In this document: one piece after another, positions 25,018 through 34,444 of the stretch
Layout of the letters: every line of letters begins with the position of its first letter
How positions within the stretch are numbered: the stretch's first letter is position 1
NCBI GenBank assembly: GCA_047501485.1
Contig: JAZDRN010000013.1
Location: 1-64,000, forward strand
Length of the DNA stretch: 64,000 nucleotides
Reading direction: 5' to 3'
DNA from: Ancrocorticia sp047501485
GTDB lineage: Bacteria > Actinomycetota > Actinomycetes > Actinomycetales > Actinomycetaceae
Position numbers and translations under genes: made by a program
Notes under the pieces: generated by a model
Databases searched by the model: none
What the model saw: the letters and a program-made list of their open reading frames with translations, nothing else
What the model was told of the DNA's origin: nothing

Positions 25018-25137
25018 TCGGACCGGCGTGACGCCGCCGGGCGCGGCCCGGTGGTTGGGCGTGGCGGTGGTTGGGCGGAAGAACCGCCGATCGAGCGAAC
25101 GCCGACGGGCCCGCATCGAGATCCGACGGAGAGAGTG

Positions 25138-28100
25138 CTACACCCCCGCCAGCAGTTTCTCTATCCGTTTCGCGCTGACCTTGCCCTGCGTCCCGAGTTG
25201 TTGAGCGAACAGCGAGACTCGCAGTTCCTCCAACATCCATCGCGCTTCGCGAAGCAGGAGCGCGATGGCCGGGTCGTACGGCTGACCTGCGGCCTTGCGG
25301 CGTGCGGCGGCGATCCTCTCCGCCACGTCCGATATCTGCCAGGCGAGGGCGTCGTCGGCCGCGGGGTTGAGCTGGGCCTTCTCGATGCGCAGCCGCGCCC
25401 CCTTCAGGTAACGCACCAGGTGGGGGAGTCTATCCTGCGGCGTCGTGGATAGGAATCCGGGAGGCATGAGTTCTGCCAGCTGGTCGCGGACGTCCGTCAC
25501 CGTGCCCAGAAGTGCGATCGAGGAGTTCGCCTTGATCGCCTGCTGCACAGCGGCCCACTCGGTGCAGATGTCTGCGGCAAGCTGTGCGAGGCGATAGACC
25601 TCATCTTCATGGCGGTCACGCGTCCACGAACGCATCGCCTCCCAGTCGCTCTTGGCGCGTAGCTCGCCGACGACGGTGCGGTTCGGTGTGCACCACAGGT
25701 CCGCGAGATTGCGTGCCGAGGTCAGCTGAAGGTCCTCCACCAGCCCTGACGTGCTGGGATACGGTGTCCCGGCCAATGCCAGAGACTGAGCGCCGGACCA
25801 CCGCGAGGTCACCCGCGTCTCGGGTAGCGCGACATTGATCGCCAGCAGCCGGATGACGCCGTGCCTGTGCTCGCGAGCCTGATCGTTCGGCTCGGCCAGT
25901 ACCGAGAACTGCACCTGCTTGGTGTTCTTGGCGCCGTCAGGGCCGTCGGCGACGACGAGTGCCGGGTAGCCACGTACCACCATCCCGTGGGGTCCTGTCG
26001 TCTCGATCGACGCCGGTATGACGCCGTCCGGTACGTTGGGCCAGTCCACCAATGGCTCCGCTGAGGCCATATCCGTCCTAGCCTGCTCCTCCGCGGCGCG
26101 GATCGCCGCCCGCGCCCTCTCTTCGCCGGGGGCGCCGGAGTCGCCGGCCGCGTCCTTATCGGAAGCATCGGAGAGCAAACCGCGCCGAGCCTCGTCGAGC
26201 GCCATCGCCACGGCGCCTTTCACCACGTTCTCAACCGCGGACTTAGCTCGTGGTGCGAGAGAACGCTGCACATACGCCAAGCTCGTGCTCTCCTCCAAGA
26301 CCGCGCCGCGCTCGGAGCGCACTCGGAAGTTCATCTGAAGGTGAGGTGGCAGTTCGACGTCGTTCCAATCGGCATCCTCGATCCAGAACCCGCGCAGCTT
26401 GAAGACGGCGTCGGTGAACGCCTGGCGGAAGGGGACAGGTGCCGTCGAGGGGGCGTTGCCACTCAGGGATGCTACGGAATCCCCGGACTCGCCGAGGAGT
26501 GGGAGAATCGCCCGGGCAACATCCGGCGCCGGGACCAGCTGGCGGCGGATCCTCTTGGGCAGTGCGCGGATCGTGCCGACGACGAGGTCCTCGCGCAAGC
26601 CAGGGACCAGCCAGTCGAAGCCGACATCCTCGACCTGCGGTAGGAGAGTGACGGGAATGGTGACGGTGACGCCGTCGCCGTAACTACCTGGGTTGAACGA
26701 ATACTCGAGGGGCAGGGTGAGATCGCCCTGCACCCATTCGGCGGGGAAGTCGCTGCCGGAGGCTTGGGTCTCGCCCAGCAGGAACTCCTGCGTGAAGTTC
26801 AGCAGGTCCGGGTTCTTCTGCCGCTCCTTCTTCCACCAGGAATCGAAGTGGCGCCCGGAGACAATCTTCTCCGGGATCCGTTCCTCGTAGAAGGCGGCGA
26901 GGGCGTCCTCGTCCGCGACGAGGCCATGGCGGCGCAACTTCCTCTCGGTTTCGGCCGCCTCTTCCAGCGCGGCTGCGTTTTCCTTGAGGAACCGGTGGTG
27001 CGTGCGCCAGTCGCCTTCCACGAGCGCGTGACGGATGAACATCTCGCGTGCGAGGTCACGGGCGGAATCGGTACCCACGGAGGAGAGAAGGATTTGACGA
27101 TCGGCGACGAGCGTCATGCCGTAGAGCGTCACCTTCTCCTTGCACATGGCCGCGCCGTTGCGCGAACTCCAGATCGGTTCGGAGTAGGAGCGTTTCGTCA
27201 GGTGCTTGGCGAGGGGCTCGATCCAATGCGGTTCGATGGCGGCGACCGTTCGTGCGAACAGACGCGAAGTCTCCACGAGCTCGGCGGCCATGACCCATGC
27301 CGGGGTACGCCGATGCAAGCCGGAGCCCGGCCAGATGACGAAGTGCGTACCGCGGGCCCCGAGGTAATCACGGGTGCGCTCAGACCAATTGCCGAGGTTG
27401 GAGAGCAGCCCTACCAGCATGGAGCGGTGGATGGCCCCTGCCTCGGGCGTATCCGCGGAGCGGCCCAGTTCACGGCACGCGGACGCAGTCTGAGTGGAGG
27501 AGGGGCTCGCTCCTGTTCCCGAGGACCAGGAAGACGTCGAAGCCGAAGGATGAGGCGTGGTGGCCTCCGCCCTGGACTCCGGGGTGGCGCCGGCAGTGGC
27601 CGGGCCGGCCAGATCCGCCTCGCGAATCTGGCGCGAGGTAGGGAGCGCGAGCGGATGGATGTCCAGACCCAGCGAGCGAGACATCTGCTGTAGCTGGGAT
27701 ACCACGTCCGTCCATTCGCGGTAGCGCAGGTAGTTGAGAAACTCCGCGCGGCACATGCGGCGGAACTGGGAACCGGAGAGCTCGCGCTGCTGAGTGTGCA
27801 AGTAGCGCCAGAGCGTCAGATAGGCCAGGAAATCCGAGGATCTAGCGGTGAAGCGGGCGTGCAGTTGATCGGCCTGAGCGCGTTTCTCAGTGGGCCGCTC
27901 GCGCACGTCCTGCACCGAGAGTGCGGCCACGAGGACGAGTACCTCCGAGGCGCAGCCGTTCTTCTGGGCCTCGATGAGCATTCGGCCCAGACGTGGATCG
28001 ATGGGGAGCTTGGCCAGCTCCCAGCCGACCTTGGTGAGCCGGGGACCTCTTTGCTGGCCGCGTGGTGCCCGAGTGTCGATAGCGCCGATCTCCTCGAGCA

Positions 28101-29823
28101 GCTGGGTGCCCGCCCGCACCGCCCGCTCCTCAGGGGGATCGATGAACGGGAACTTGGAGACCTCACCCAGGCCGAGTGAGACCATCTGCAGGATGACCGA
28201 CGCCAGGGAAGTGCGCTGGATCTCCGGCTGGGTGAACTCCTCTCGGTGGGCGAAGTCGTCCTCCGAATAGAGGCGGATGCAGATGCCGTCGGCCACGCGG
28301 CCGCAGCGGCCGGAACGCTGGTTCGCGCTGGCCCGGGAGACGGGTTCGATCGGGAGGCGCTGCACCTTCGTCTTGTTGGAATAGCGCGAGATTCGGGCCG
28401 TTCCCGGGTCGACCACGTAGCGGATGCCCGGGACAGTCAGCGAGGTCTCAGCGATGTTAGTGGCCAGAATGATTCGCCGGTGCGAGTGATTCTCGAAGAT
28501 GCGATGCTGTTCGGCGGCGGACAGCCTGGCGTAGAGTGGAAGGACCTCGACGGCACCCGGAATGGCGCTGCGGCCACCCGGTTCTACATAGCGGTTCTTC
28601 AACTCGTCCTGGAATGCCTGCTGCGTGTCCCGAATCTCTCCCTCGCCGGAGAGGAAGACGAGGATGTCTCCCGGCCCCTCGGCCATCAGCTCCTCGCACG
28701 CTTCGACGATGCCGGTGACCTGGTCTATTGCTTCTGCCCGTCCGGGCGTCTCAGGCTTGTTCCTCGTGGCGGGCCCGCCGCCATTCGCCGATTCGGAGGA
28801 CGTTCGAGTGGGAGAGGATTGGCTGGCGGCCGACCGCTCCTGCTCGGACGTTTCGAAGAGGGGACGATACCGTATCTCCACAGGGTAGGTGCGGCCGGAA
28901 ACCTCGATGATCGGCGCGATGTCCCCGGCCTTGCCGCCGGCATGATGTTCGCCGAAATGCCTCGCGAAACGCTCGGTGTCGATCGTGGCCGATGTGATGA
29001 TGACCTTGAGGTCAGGGCGGCGCGGCAGCAGTTGAGCCAGGTAGCCGAGGATGAAATCGATGTTGAGCGAGCGCTCATGCGCCTCGTCGATGATGAGAGT
29101 GTCGTAGCGCAGCAGGTCGGGGTCGGACTGGATCTCGGCCAATAGGATGCCGTCCGTCATCAGCTTCACCAGCGTGTCAGGGGTGACCTCCTCGGTGAAA
29201 CGCACCTGATAGCCGATCGCTCCGCCGAGTTTGACTCCCAGCTCGTCGCAGATGCGTTCGGCCACGGAACGGGCCGCAATGCGCCGCGGCTGCGTGTGCC
29301 CGATGAAACCGGCGATGCCGCGGCCGAGTTCGAGGCAGATCTTCGGGAGCTGCGTGGTCTTACCCGATCCGGTTTCTCCCGCCACGATGACGACCTGGTT
29401 GTCGCGAATGGCCGCTGCGATTTCCTCGCGGCGTGCCGAGACGGGAAGTTGCTCGGGGTAGGAGATACGTGGAACCGCAGCTCGCCTCTGGTCCATCCGC
29501 TCGGGGGAGAGGGGCTTGGGCGGGCGCGGGCGTTGACGGTTGGAGCGGCTCGCTCGACCCGCGCCCGCGTTGGAGTGGCTCCTATTGGAGCGGCTGGTGC
29601 GACCAGCGTTCCTGGTGGTCTCGCGGGGCCCAGGCTTACCGTTACCGGAAGAGTCTCGGTTCGCCCCGCCGGAAGCTCCACTATCGGTTGAGGTGGTCTG
29701 TTTGTGCCCGCGCCGTCCGCGCTGGTTTTGCCCGCCGCGCGATTCCGGATCCTGCGGGCCATTCGAAGAGGGTGTTTGTGCCATACTGAGGGCCATTCTT
29801 CCACGAAAATCCTCAGAATCCAT
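25138..29823 (-). CDS. hrpA: ATP-dependent RNA helicase HrpA
   Basis: This is a DEAH-box helicase of about 1561 residues. After a basic, low-complexity N-terminus of about 110 residues rich in Arg, Ser, Gly and Asn come GETGSGKT (about 149-156), DEAH (about 246-249), TSATID, and QRSGRCGR of motif VI. The helicase-associated domains and the long C-terminal DUF3418 region of bacterial HrpA follow. It is larger than the E. coli protein (about 1300) mainly because of the N-terminal tail and inserts. HrpA unwinds RNA and rescues stalled ribosomes in other bacteria. The frame is open to 30105; ATG codons at 29823, 29796 and 29784 are all possible. Confidence 0.93.
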   Translation of the reverse strand: MDSEDFRGRMALSMAQTPSSNGPQDPESRGGQNQRGRRGHKQTTSTDSGASGGANRDSSGNGKPGPRETTRNAGRTSRSNRSHSNAGAGRASRSNRQRPRPPKPLSPERMDQRRAAVPRISYPEQLPVSARREEIAAAIRDNQVVIVAGETGSGKTTQLPKICLELGRGIAGFIGHTQPRRIAARSVAERICDELGVKLGGAIGYQVRFTEEVTPDTLVKLMTDGILLAEIQSDPDLLRYDTLIIDEAHERSLNIDFILGYLAQLLPRRPDLKVIITSATIDTERFARHFGEHHAGGKAGDIAPIIEVSGRTYPVEIRYRPLFETSEQERSAASQSSPTRTSSESANGGGPATRNKPETPGRAEAIDQVTGIVEACEELMAEGPGDILVFLSGEGEIRDTQQAFQDELKNRYVEPGGRSAIPGAVEVLPLYARLSAAEQHRIFENHSHRRIILATNIAETSLTVPGIRYVVDPGTARISRYSNKTKVQRLPIEPVSRASANQRSGRCGRVADGICIRLYSEDDFAHREEFTQPEIQRTSLASVILQMVSLGLGEVSKFPFIDPPEERAVRAGTQLLEEIGAIDTRAPRGQQRGPRLTKVGWELAKLPIDPRLGRMLIEAQKNGCASEVLVLVAALSVQDVRERPTEKRAQADQLHARFTARSSDFLAYLTLWRYLHTQQRELSGSQFRRMCRAEFLNYLRYREWTDVVSQLQQMSRSLGLDIHPLALPTSRQIREADLAGPATAGATPESRAEATTPHPSASTSSWSSGTGASPSSTQTASACRELGRSADTPEAGAIHRSMLVGLLSNLGNWSERTRDYLGARGTHFVIWPGSGLHRRTPAWVMAAELVETSRLFARTVAAIEPHWIEPLAKHLTKRSYSEPIWSSRNGAAMCKEKVTLYGMTLVADRQILLSSVGTDSARDLAREMFIRHALVEGDWRTHHRFLKENAAALEEAAETERKLRRHGLVADEDALAAFYEERIPEKIVSGRHFDSWWKKERQKNPDLLNFTQEFLLGETQASGSDFPAEWVQGDLTLPLEYSFNPGSYGDGVTVTIPVTLLPQVEDVGFDWLVPGLREDLVVGTIRALPKRIRRQLVPAPDVARAILPLLGESGDSVASLSGNAPSTAPVPFRQAFTDAVFKLRGFWIEDADWNDVELPPHLQMNFRVRSERGAVLEESTSLAYVQRSLAPRAKSAVENVVKGAVAMALDEARRGLLSDASDKDAAGDSGAPGEERARAAIRAAEEQARTDMASAEPLVDWPNVPDGVIPASIETTGPHGMVVRGYPALVVADGPDGAKNTKQVQFSVLAEPNDQAREHRHGVIRLLAINVALPETRVTSRWSGAQSLALAGTPYPSTSGLVEDLQLTSARNLADLWCTPNRTVVGELRAKSDWEAMRSWTRDRHEDEVYRLAQLAADICTEWAAVQQAIKANSSIALLGTVTDVRDQLAELMPPGFLSTTPQDRLPHLVRYLKGARLRIEKAQLNPAADDALAWQISDVAERIAAARRKAAGQPYDPAIALLLREARWMLEELRVSLFAQQLGTQGKVSAKRIEKLLAGV

Positions 29824-29849
29824 CACGGGAACGCGCCTTTTCAGATTAA

Positions 29850-29907
29850 GTGGGCGTGGGGTGTTGCGGGCTGCCAATAAAGGCACCACCCAACGCCCCA
29901 CGCCCAC
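29850..29907. repeat. 58-bp hairpin repeat, copy A
   Basis: A 17-bp stem (GTGGGCGTGGGGTGTTG against CAACGCCCCACGCCCAC, one G-T pair) encloses a 5x5 internal loop, a TGCC/GGCA stem and an AATAAA loop. A second copy lies at 30917-30974 in the same orientation. It sits between the helicase start and the AbiEi/DUF559 gene. Confidence 0.85.
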
Positions 29908-30023
29908 CAGAAAAGAAGTCGCGGCGGAGCAACGAATGGAGCCTGAAACCGTCTGTCGCGCGCTTCTCCACAACCAGCTCTCCTGCGTAGCCGATCCACA
30001 GCGGAGGAGATAGTCGACCGCAG

Positions 30024-30887
30024 TTGACGCGATCCGTGGTGAGATTTCCCGTGTTTGAAACCGGAGTCTTCCACACCAGTGCGCTTGAGAATCGTGGAAT
30101 CTCAAGGAGCAAGTTGTACGAGAGTGTCGCGGCGGGAAATCTCATCAGGTTGCGCCGCGGTTGGTACGCCCTTCCGCATGCTCCCGCCGATATTGCGCTT
30201 GCGGTGCGTCAGGGGGTACGGCTAACGTGCATCAGCGCAGCCGAGCATCATGGTCTCTGGACTCCGCCGCACACAGGCTTGCACGTATTCGGGGTCCATG
30301 GCCGCACCCGAGGACTGTCCGCCTCCATCGTCCATCCACAGCCTCACCTGCGTAGATGGCCGGACAACGAGCCAATAGCATCGCTCGACCTCGCTCTGCT
30401 TCACGCGGGTCACTGTCTGCCGGTATCGGATGCGGCGATCCTTTTCGAGTCCGCTTTATGCCTCGGCAGGATGTCGTTGGCCGACGCACGCGTTATCGTC
30501 AACGAGTTGCCCTATCACCGTCGCGTCGCTCTTGGGAGGATACGGCCTGAGGCGCAGTCCGGGACCGAGACGAAAGTACGCTGGTTCTTGGAGTCGCGTG
30601 GAGTCCGCGTTCAGGCTCAGGCCTTCATCGAAGGTGTCGGGCGCGTGGATCTACTCGTTGGAAAGAGCCTCGTCATCGAATGCGACTCCGTCAGGTATCA
30701 CTCGGATCCGAGGCAATATCACGAAGACCGGCGACGTGACGCGGAGTTGATCAGGCTCGGGTATCAACCGATACGCCTGACCTGGCAAGACGTCTTCCTC
30801 CGGTGGAAAGACACGCGGAGGCGGCTTGAAGGTATTCTTGCGAGGCGCAGGCACCGATACCTCCGCCCCAATACGGCACGATCCTGA
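30024..30887 (+). CDS. AbiEi-type winged helix fused to DUF559 nuclease-like domain
   Basis: The N-terminal half starts TGVFHTSALENRGISRSKLYESVAAGNLIRLRRGWYALP, the winged helix seen in AbiEi-type antitoxin proteins. The C-terminal half (VGRVDLLVGKSLVIECDSVRYH, then RRRDAELIRLGYQPIRLTW) matches DUF559, a Vsr-like PD-(D/E)XK nuclease fold, with Asp, Glu and Asp placed as expected for the active site. The fusion is common in Actinobacteria and of unproven role. No AbiEii-like toxin lies beside it. The frame begins with TTG at 30024; GTG codons shortly downstream (30036, 30039) are alternatives. It is flanked by two copies of the same hairpin repeat and its codon use looks less GC-rich than that of hrpA, so it may have been inserted. 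Confidence 0.82.
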   Translation: MTRSVVRFPVFETGVFHTSALENRGISRSKLYESVAAGNLIRLRRGWYALPHAPADIALAVRQGVRLTCISAAEHHGLWTPPHTGLHVFGVHGRTRGLSASIVHPQPHLRRWPDNEPIASLDLALLHAGHCLPVSDAAILFESALCLGRMSLADARVIVNELPYHRRVALGRIRPEAQSGTETKVRWFLESRGVRVQAQAFIEGVGRVDLLVGKSLVIECDSVRYHSDPRQYHEDRRRDAELIRLGYQPIRLTWQDVFLRWKDTRRRLEGILARRRHRYLRPNTARS

Positions 30888-30916
30888 GACTGCCGCTCGT
30901 GGCCGTCTGAAATCCT

Positions 30917-30974
30917 CTGGGCGTGGGGTGTTGCGAGCCGCCAATAAAGGCACCGCCCAACGCCCCACGCCCAC
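30917..30974. repeat. 58-bp hairpin repeat, copy B
   Basis: This is a direct copy of 29850-29907 with the same AATAAA loop and right arm and a few base changes. It begins 29 bp after the stop of the AbiEi/DUF559 gene and could also end its transcript. Confidence 0.85.
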
Positions 30975-31123
30975 GAAGAAAGTTGACCGCCGGATCAACC
31001 GGGTGGGAGTTATCCCCACTACTCTGTGAGCGCACACACTAGGTTCTCCCAGAACGGCGGACTATGCTCGTCGGGCCGGGTCGCGATTCATCTACCGCGC
31101 AAAGAACAGGGAGGAACATCATC

Positions 31124-32179
31124 GTGAGGACGCCAATGCGCCTTGTCTGGGGATTGCTTGCACTGGTCATCGCTCTTGCAGCATTAGTGACGGTGAAGCC
31201 CGACCTCTTCGATATAACCGCCGAGTACGCTCTGCGTGCACCTTTCGCCCAAGTATTGGCCATGCGCGGGTGGCTCGTCGTGGCATTCGCCGCGGCCGGA
31301 CTGTTCTTCCTGATCGTGGCGGCTATCCGCCGAGCCGTGGTGGCTCGCGGACGCATTGCGTTTACGCTGTCTATCACATTGTTCCTCGTTGCCGGCCTGC
31401 ATGCCGGCACCATGTATTCCCGCGGCGTCGATCAGGCGGAAAGTCTCAGTTCCGATGCCGGAATCACGACCGGCACCGCCGGCGATGGATCCATCACGGT
31501 TCTGCAGTACAACACGCTGGGGGGATCGGTGGATGTCGATGCCCTTGCAGACGTCATCGAGACCAACGGGGTTGACGTCATCTCCCTGCCGGAGACCTCG
31601 ACCCAAACAGCCCAGGAGCTCGCAGTAGAGCTCGCGCAGCGCGGGAAGGGCTTCCAGCAGTTCGATACCGGCACCTCGGGCTATGATGCGGACTACCGTT
31701 CGACCGCTCTTCTCGTGTCTTTGGCCCTCGGCGAGTACACCCAGACGGATCTCTTCGAGCCCACTGACGAACCGACTCCCCTCGGAGTGCGGGCGGTCCC
31801 GGCCGACGGTGACGGTCCAACGCTCATGGCCGTTCATCCGGTCGCACCATCCAGTGCGCATCTGGATGTGTGGCGCGAAGAGATCAGCAGGGTCTACTCC
31901 CTATGCGGCAGCGAACCGAATGCGATCATCGCGGGCGATTTCAACTCCACTGCCGATCACGAGGCCTCGCTTCGCCTCGGTTCGGTCTGCAGTGACACGC
32001 TCGCTCAGGCGGGTTCCGGAGCCGTGGGCACCTGGACGGTGAAGTTCCCGGCGCTGCTCGGTTCGCCTATCGACCGCGTTCTGACGACAGCGGCCTACGA
32101 AGGCAGCGAGGCGGCCATCGTCGATCTGGGCGGTTCAGACCATCGCGGTGTCCTCGTCCGGCTGAAGCCGGCATCCTGA
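31124..32179 (+). CDS. Membrane-anchored endonuclease/exonuclease/phosphatase-family protein
   Basis: Three hydrophobic helices in the first 100 residues anchor an extracytoplasmic domain with the EEP motifs: VLQYNTLGG, VISLPETSTQ, AGDFNST and GSDHRGVLV. The Asn, Glu, Asp-Asn and Asp-His residues match the metal-dependent phosphodiesterase active site. Family members with this layout occur widely in Actinobacteria; substrates may be nucleic acids or phospholipids, and the target here is unknown. The GTG at 31124 is supported by AGGGAGG nine bases upstream, although the frame is open from 31064. Confidence 0.83.
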   Translation: MRTPMRLVWGLLALVIALAALVTVKPDLFDITAEYALRAPFAQVLAMRGWLVVAFAAAGLFFLIVAAIRRAVVARGRIAFTLSITLFLVAGLHAGTMYSRGVDQAESLSSDAGITTGTAGDGSITVLQYNTLGGSVDVDALADVIETNGVDVISLPETSTQTAQELAVELAQRGKGFQQFDTGTSGYDADYRSTALLVSLALGEYTQTDLFEPTDEPTPLGVRAVPADGDGPTLMAVHPVAPSSAHLDVWREEISRVYSLCGSEPNAIIAGDFNSTADHEASLRLGSVCSDTLAQAGSGAVGTWTVKFPALLGSPIDRVLTTAAYEGSEAAIVDLGGSDHRGVLVRLKPAS

Positions 32180-32270
32180 CGGCCCGGCGAAGCAGCACTC
32201 TCAAGAGACCATGCCCTGACGATGCCCGCCCGGCTTCCTGACGGCACTTCGCGGCGCGGAGCCTGTGGCT

Positions 32271-32942
32271 TCAGAGGAGTTCGGCCAGCTCACTCAGGCA
32301 GGCCTTCCAGAAAGCCTTGGTCTCCGGGATCTCCTGCGCGGAGGGAAGCCGCGAGTGCGTGATATCCACGCGGACGCGCGGTCTGCCATCTGCGCCATCG
32401 GGCAGCGAGTACAACGAGATGGAAATGCGCGAGCCATCGGCTGCCTCCATCCGCAACGATTTGCCCTGGGTACGGCCTCGCACCTCGAATTCGCAATCTA
32501 GCCATGCGCGCCGACGTTCGTCGTCGTCGATCAACGGCCAGACATCCTGTGGAGTGAGGCGAAGCGACTTGCTCACGCTGGTCTCGAAAGATCCGTCCAT
32601 CCGCTGGCCGTAGGCGCGTTTTCCACGTGCGTATTCGTAATCGACGGTGACCGATTGCGCCCACCAGCCATCGACTTCCCGTTTTCCTCCCAGCCAGCGA
32701 GCGATACGTTTGTGGTCCCACTCCTGCGCGCCGGCCTTGTCCAGCGCTTTGAACCATTGCTTGCGCGTACGGCCGGTCGCCTCTTTGAGGCGGTCGTCGC
32801 TGATGAACTTGCGCGTTGGCAGGTCGGTGGGGGCGGGGGTCTTCGATGAGGTGGCCGGTGCGGCGTCAGCCAGGGCGGAGTTGAGCGCGGCCGCGTTGCC
32901 CGCGCCGGTAGCGGGCCGAGCATATTCTGGCGTGTCAGACAT
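32271..32942 (-). CDS. DUF4287-like protein with a START-like domain
   Basis: A variable Ala/Pro/Thr-rich N-terminus of about 40 residues precedes a helical segment (ISDDRLKEATGRTRKQWFKALDKAGAQEWDHKRIARWL) typical of DUF4287, then WWAQSVTVDYEYARG and a C-terminal beta-rich part that resembles activator-of-Hsp90/START-like folds. It is soluble, with no signal peptide. The function is unknown. The ATG at 32942 has GGGGGAG five bases upstream; an earlier in-frame extension to 33017 is not protein-like. It is convergent with the EEP-family gene. Confidence 0.75.
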   Translation of the reverse strand: MSDTPEYARPATGAGNAAALNSALADAAPATSSKTPAPTDLPTRKFISDDRLKEATGRTRKQWFKALDKAGAQEWDHKRIARWLGGKREVDGWWAQSVTVDYEYARGKRAYGQRMDGSFETSVSKSLRLTPQDVWPLIDDDERRRAWLDCEFEVRGRTQGKSLRMEAADGSRISISLYSLPDGADGRPRVRVDITHSRLPSAQEIPETKAFWKACLSELAELL

Positions 32943-33141
32943 TTTGGCTCCCCCGAAACGCTTCCCTGAAGCTGAGTTCCTTCTATCCAGTCTAAAACGT
33001 GGCGCTGGAGGATGCATTGAATTTCAATGCCGGGCCTGGATTCGAGCATGAGGAACAGCAGGTGCCCTAGTATTTAATAAGACCGCTGTCCGGGAGGACT
33101 GAAAGAAAACGGCCTGCGTGAGCAGGAGCAGAAGGAGAATC

Positions 33142-33456
33142 ATGAAGATCAGAACACTGCTGTTGGGCGGAATGATCGGCTACGTGCTGGGGGCCCGTGC
33201 GGGACGTAAGCGCTACGAGCAGATCAAGAACGTCTCCTCGAAGGTATGGAATTCCAAGCCGGTGCAATCGGGGGTGGGCAAGGCCAAGGATGCCGCCGGC
33301 GAGGCAACTGAGGAACTCAAGAATCGCGCTGTCAGCTACGTCCCCTTCGTGAACTCTTCGGGGGCGAACAAGCCGGGTACTGCGAAGGCCGGTTATGCGG
33401 ATGTTCGTGATGGATCTGACGATGGTTCCGTGAGGGTCACCGCCGTAGAGTTCTGA
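33142..33456 (+). CDS. YtxH-like small membrane-associated protein
   Basis: This 104-residue protein starts MKIRTLLLGGMIGYVLGARAGRKRYEQIK: one short Gly-rich hydrophobic segment, then the conserved GARAGRKRYEQI, then a Lys/Ala/Glu helix. This pattern is common in small actinobacterial proteins of the YtxH type, of unknown function and possibly stress related. The ATG has AAGGAGA in good position. It lies 22 bp before the TRIC-family gene and may share its transcript. Confidence 0.8.
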   Translation: MKIRTLLLGGMIGYVLGARAGRKRYEQIKNVSSKVWNSKPVQSGVGKAKDAAGEATEELKNRAVSYVPFVNSSGANKPGTAKAGYADVRDGSDDGSVRVTAVEF

Positions 33457-33478
33457 CCCTGCCCGTAAAGTTTGGGGC

Positions 33479-34321
33479 GTGGATTTCTCGGGTATCTTTC
33501 CTACTGTTTTTCATGTCTTCGACGTCAGTGGAGTTGTCGTAGCCGGAATCCTCGGGGGAACTGTCGCCAGGGAACGGCACTTCGATCTGGTGGGTTTCAT
33601 GGCGCTCGCGGTCATGGCCGCGCTCGGCGGAGGAATGATCCGCGACGTATTGCTTCAGATGGGGCCGCCGGTTGCTTTGACGAGCTCCTACTATCTGGGT
33701 GGAGCCTTCACCGGCGCGCTCATTGCTTTCCTGTTGAGACTCGACGGAAAATGGTCCAACCGTTTTCTCATCGTCGCCGATGGCTTCGTGCTGGGAGCGT
33801 GGACGGCCACGGGTACGCTCAAGGCGCTCGAAGGCGGCTTCGCTGTGCTGCCCTCCATCATGATGGGCGTGATCACGGCTGTCGGTGGCGGTATGGTACG
33901 CGACGTCGCCGTGGGGCGCGTACCGTCGATATTCGGTGGTAACAGGCTGTATGCCACGTCGGCGCTCGCGGCTACCGTTCCCGCTATCATCCTGTGGGAG
34001 GTCGGGCAGCCGAGTATTGCCACATTCGCCTCCACCATCGTGGGAGGTGGACTCTGCATCGGAGCCCGGGCCTTCCGGTGGAGACTTCCCGTCAACAATG
34101 ACTACTCCCTGCAAAAGTCCTATGTACGCCTGAGAGTGGCGCTGAGCGAGTACTCGCGTGCCCGCGATGCCGTCAAGAAATCCGCGCGTGGTGACGCGTC
34201 CGGTGTGGCGGAGCAGGATGCCGCTCTTCGGGAGCTTCAGAAGGAGCACAACTCCAAGAATTCGGGTTTGCTGGCGCGCTCGCGCCGGACCAAACGTGAG
34301 CGCAACCAGACGAATCAGTAG
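33479..34321 (+). CDS. TRIC/YadS-family cation channel-like membrane protein
   Basis: Seven hydrophobic segments carry two copies of the family repeat: AALGGGMIRDVLL and AVGGGMVRDVAVGRVPSIF. These GGGMxRD motifs identify the UPF0126/TRIC family, whose bacterial members form potassium-permeable trimers. A charged cytosolic tail of about 70 residues rich in Arg, Lys and Glu follows and is longer than usual. The start is GTG at 33479. Confidence 0.87.
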   Translation: MDFSGIFPTVFHVFDVSGVVVAGILGGTVARERHFDLVGFMALAVMAALGGGMIRDVLLQMGPPVALTSSYYLGGAFTGALIAFLLRLDGKWSNRFLIVADGFVLGAWTATGTLKALEGGFAVLPSIMMGVITAVGGGMVRDVAVGRVPSIFGGNRLYATSALAATVPAIILWEVGQPSIATFASTIVGGGLCIGARAFRWRLPVNNDYSLQKSYVRLRVALSEYSRARDAVKKSARGDASGVAEQDAALRELQKEHNSKNSGLLARSRRTKRERNQTNQ

Positions 34322-34444
34322 CGGATCGGTTTCGGTCCCTTCCGTGCCGACGCCAGCTATTCCCCGTTGACGACGACGTAGCGGACAACCCTGCCTATTG
34401 CCGGAGAGAGGCCCAGCGGTTCACCATTTCGGCAGTACGAACGT

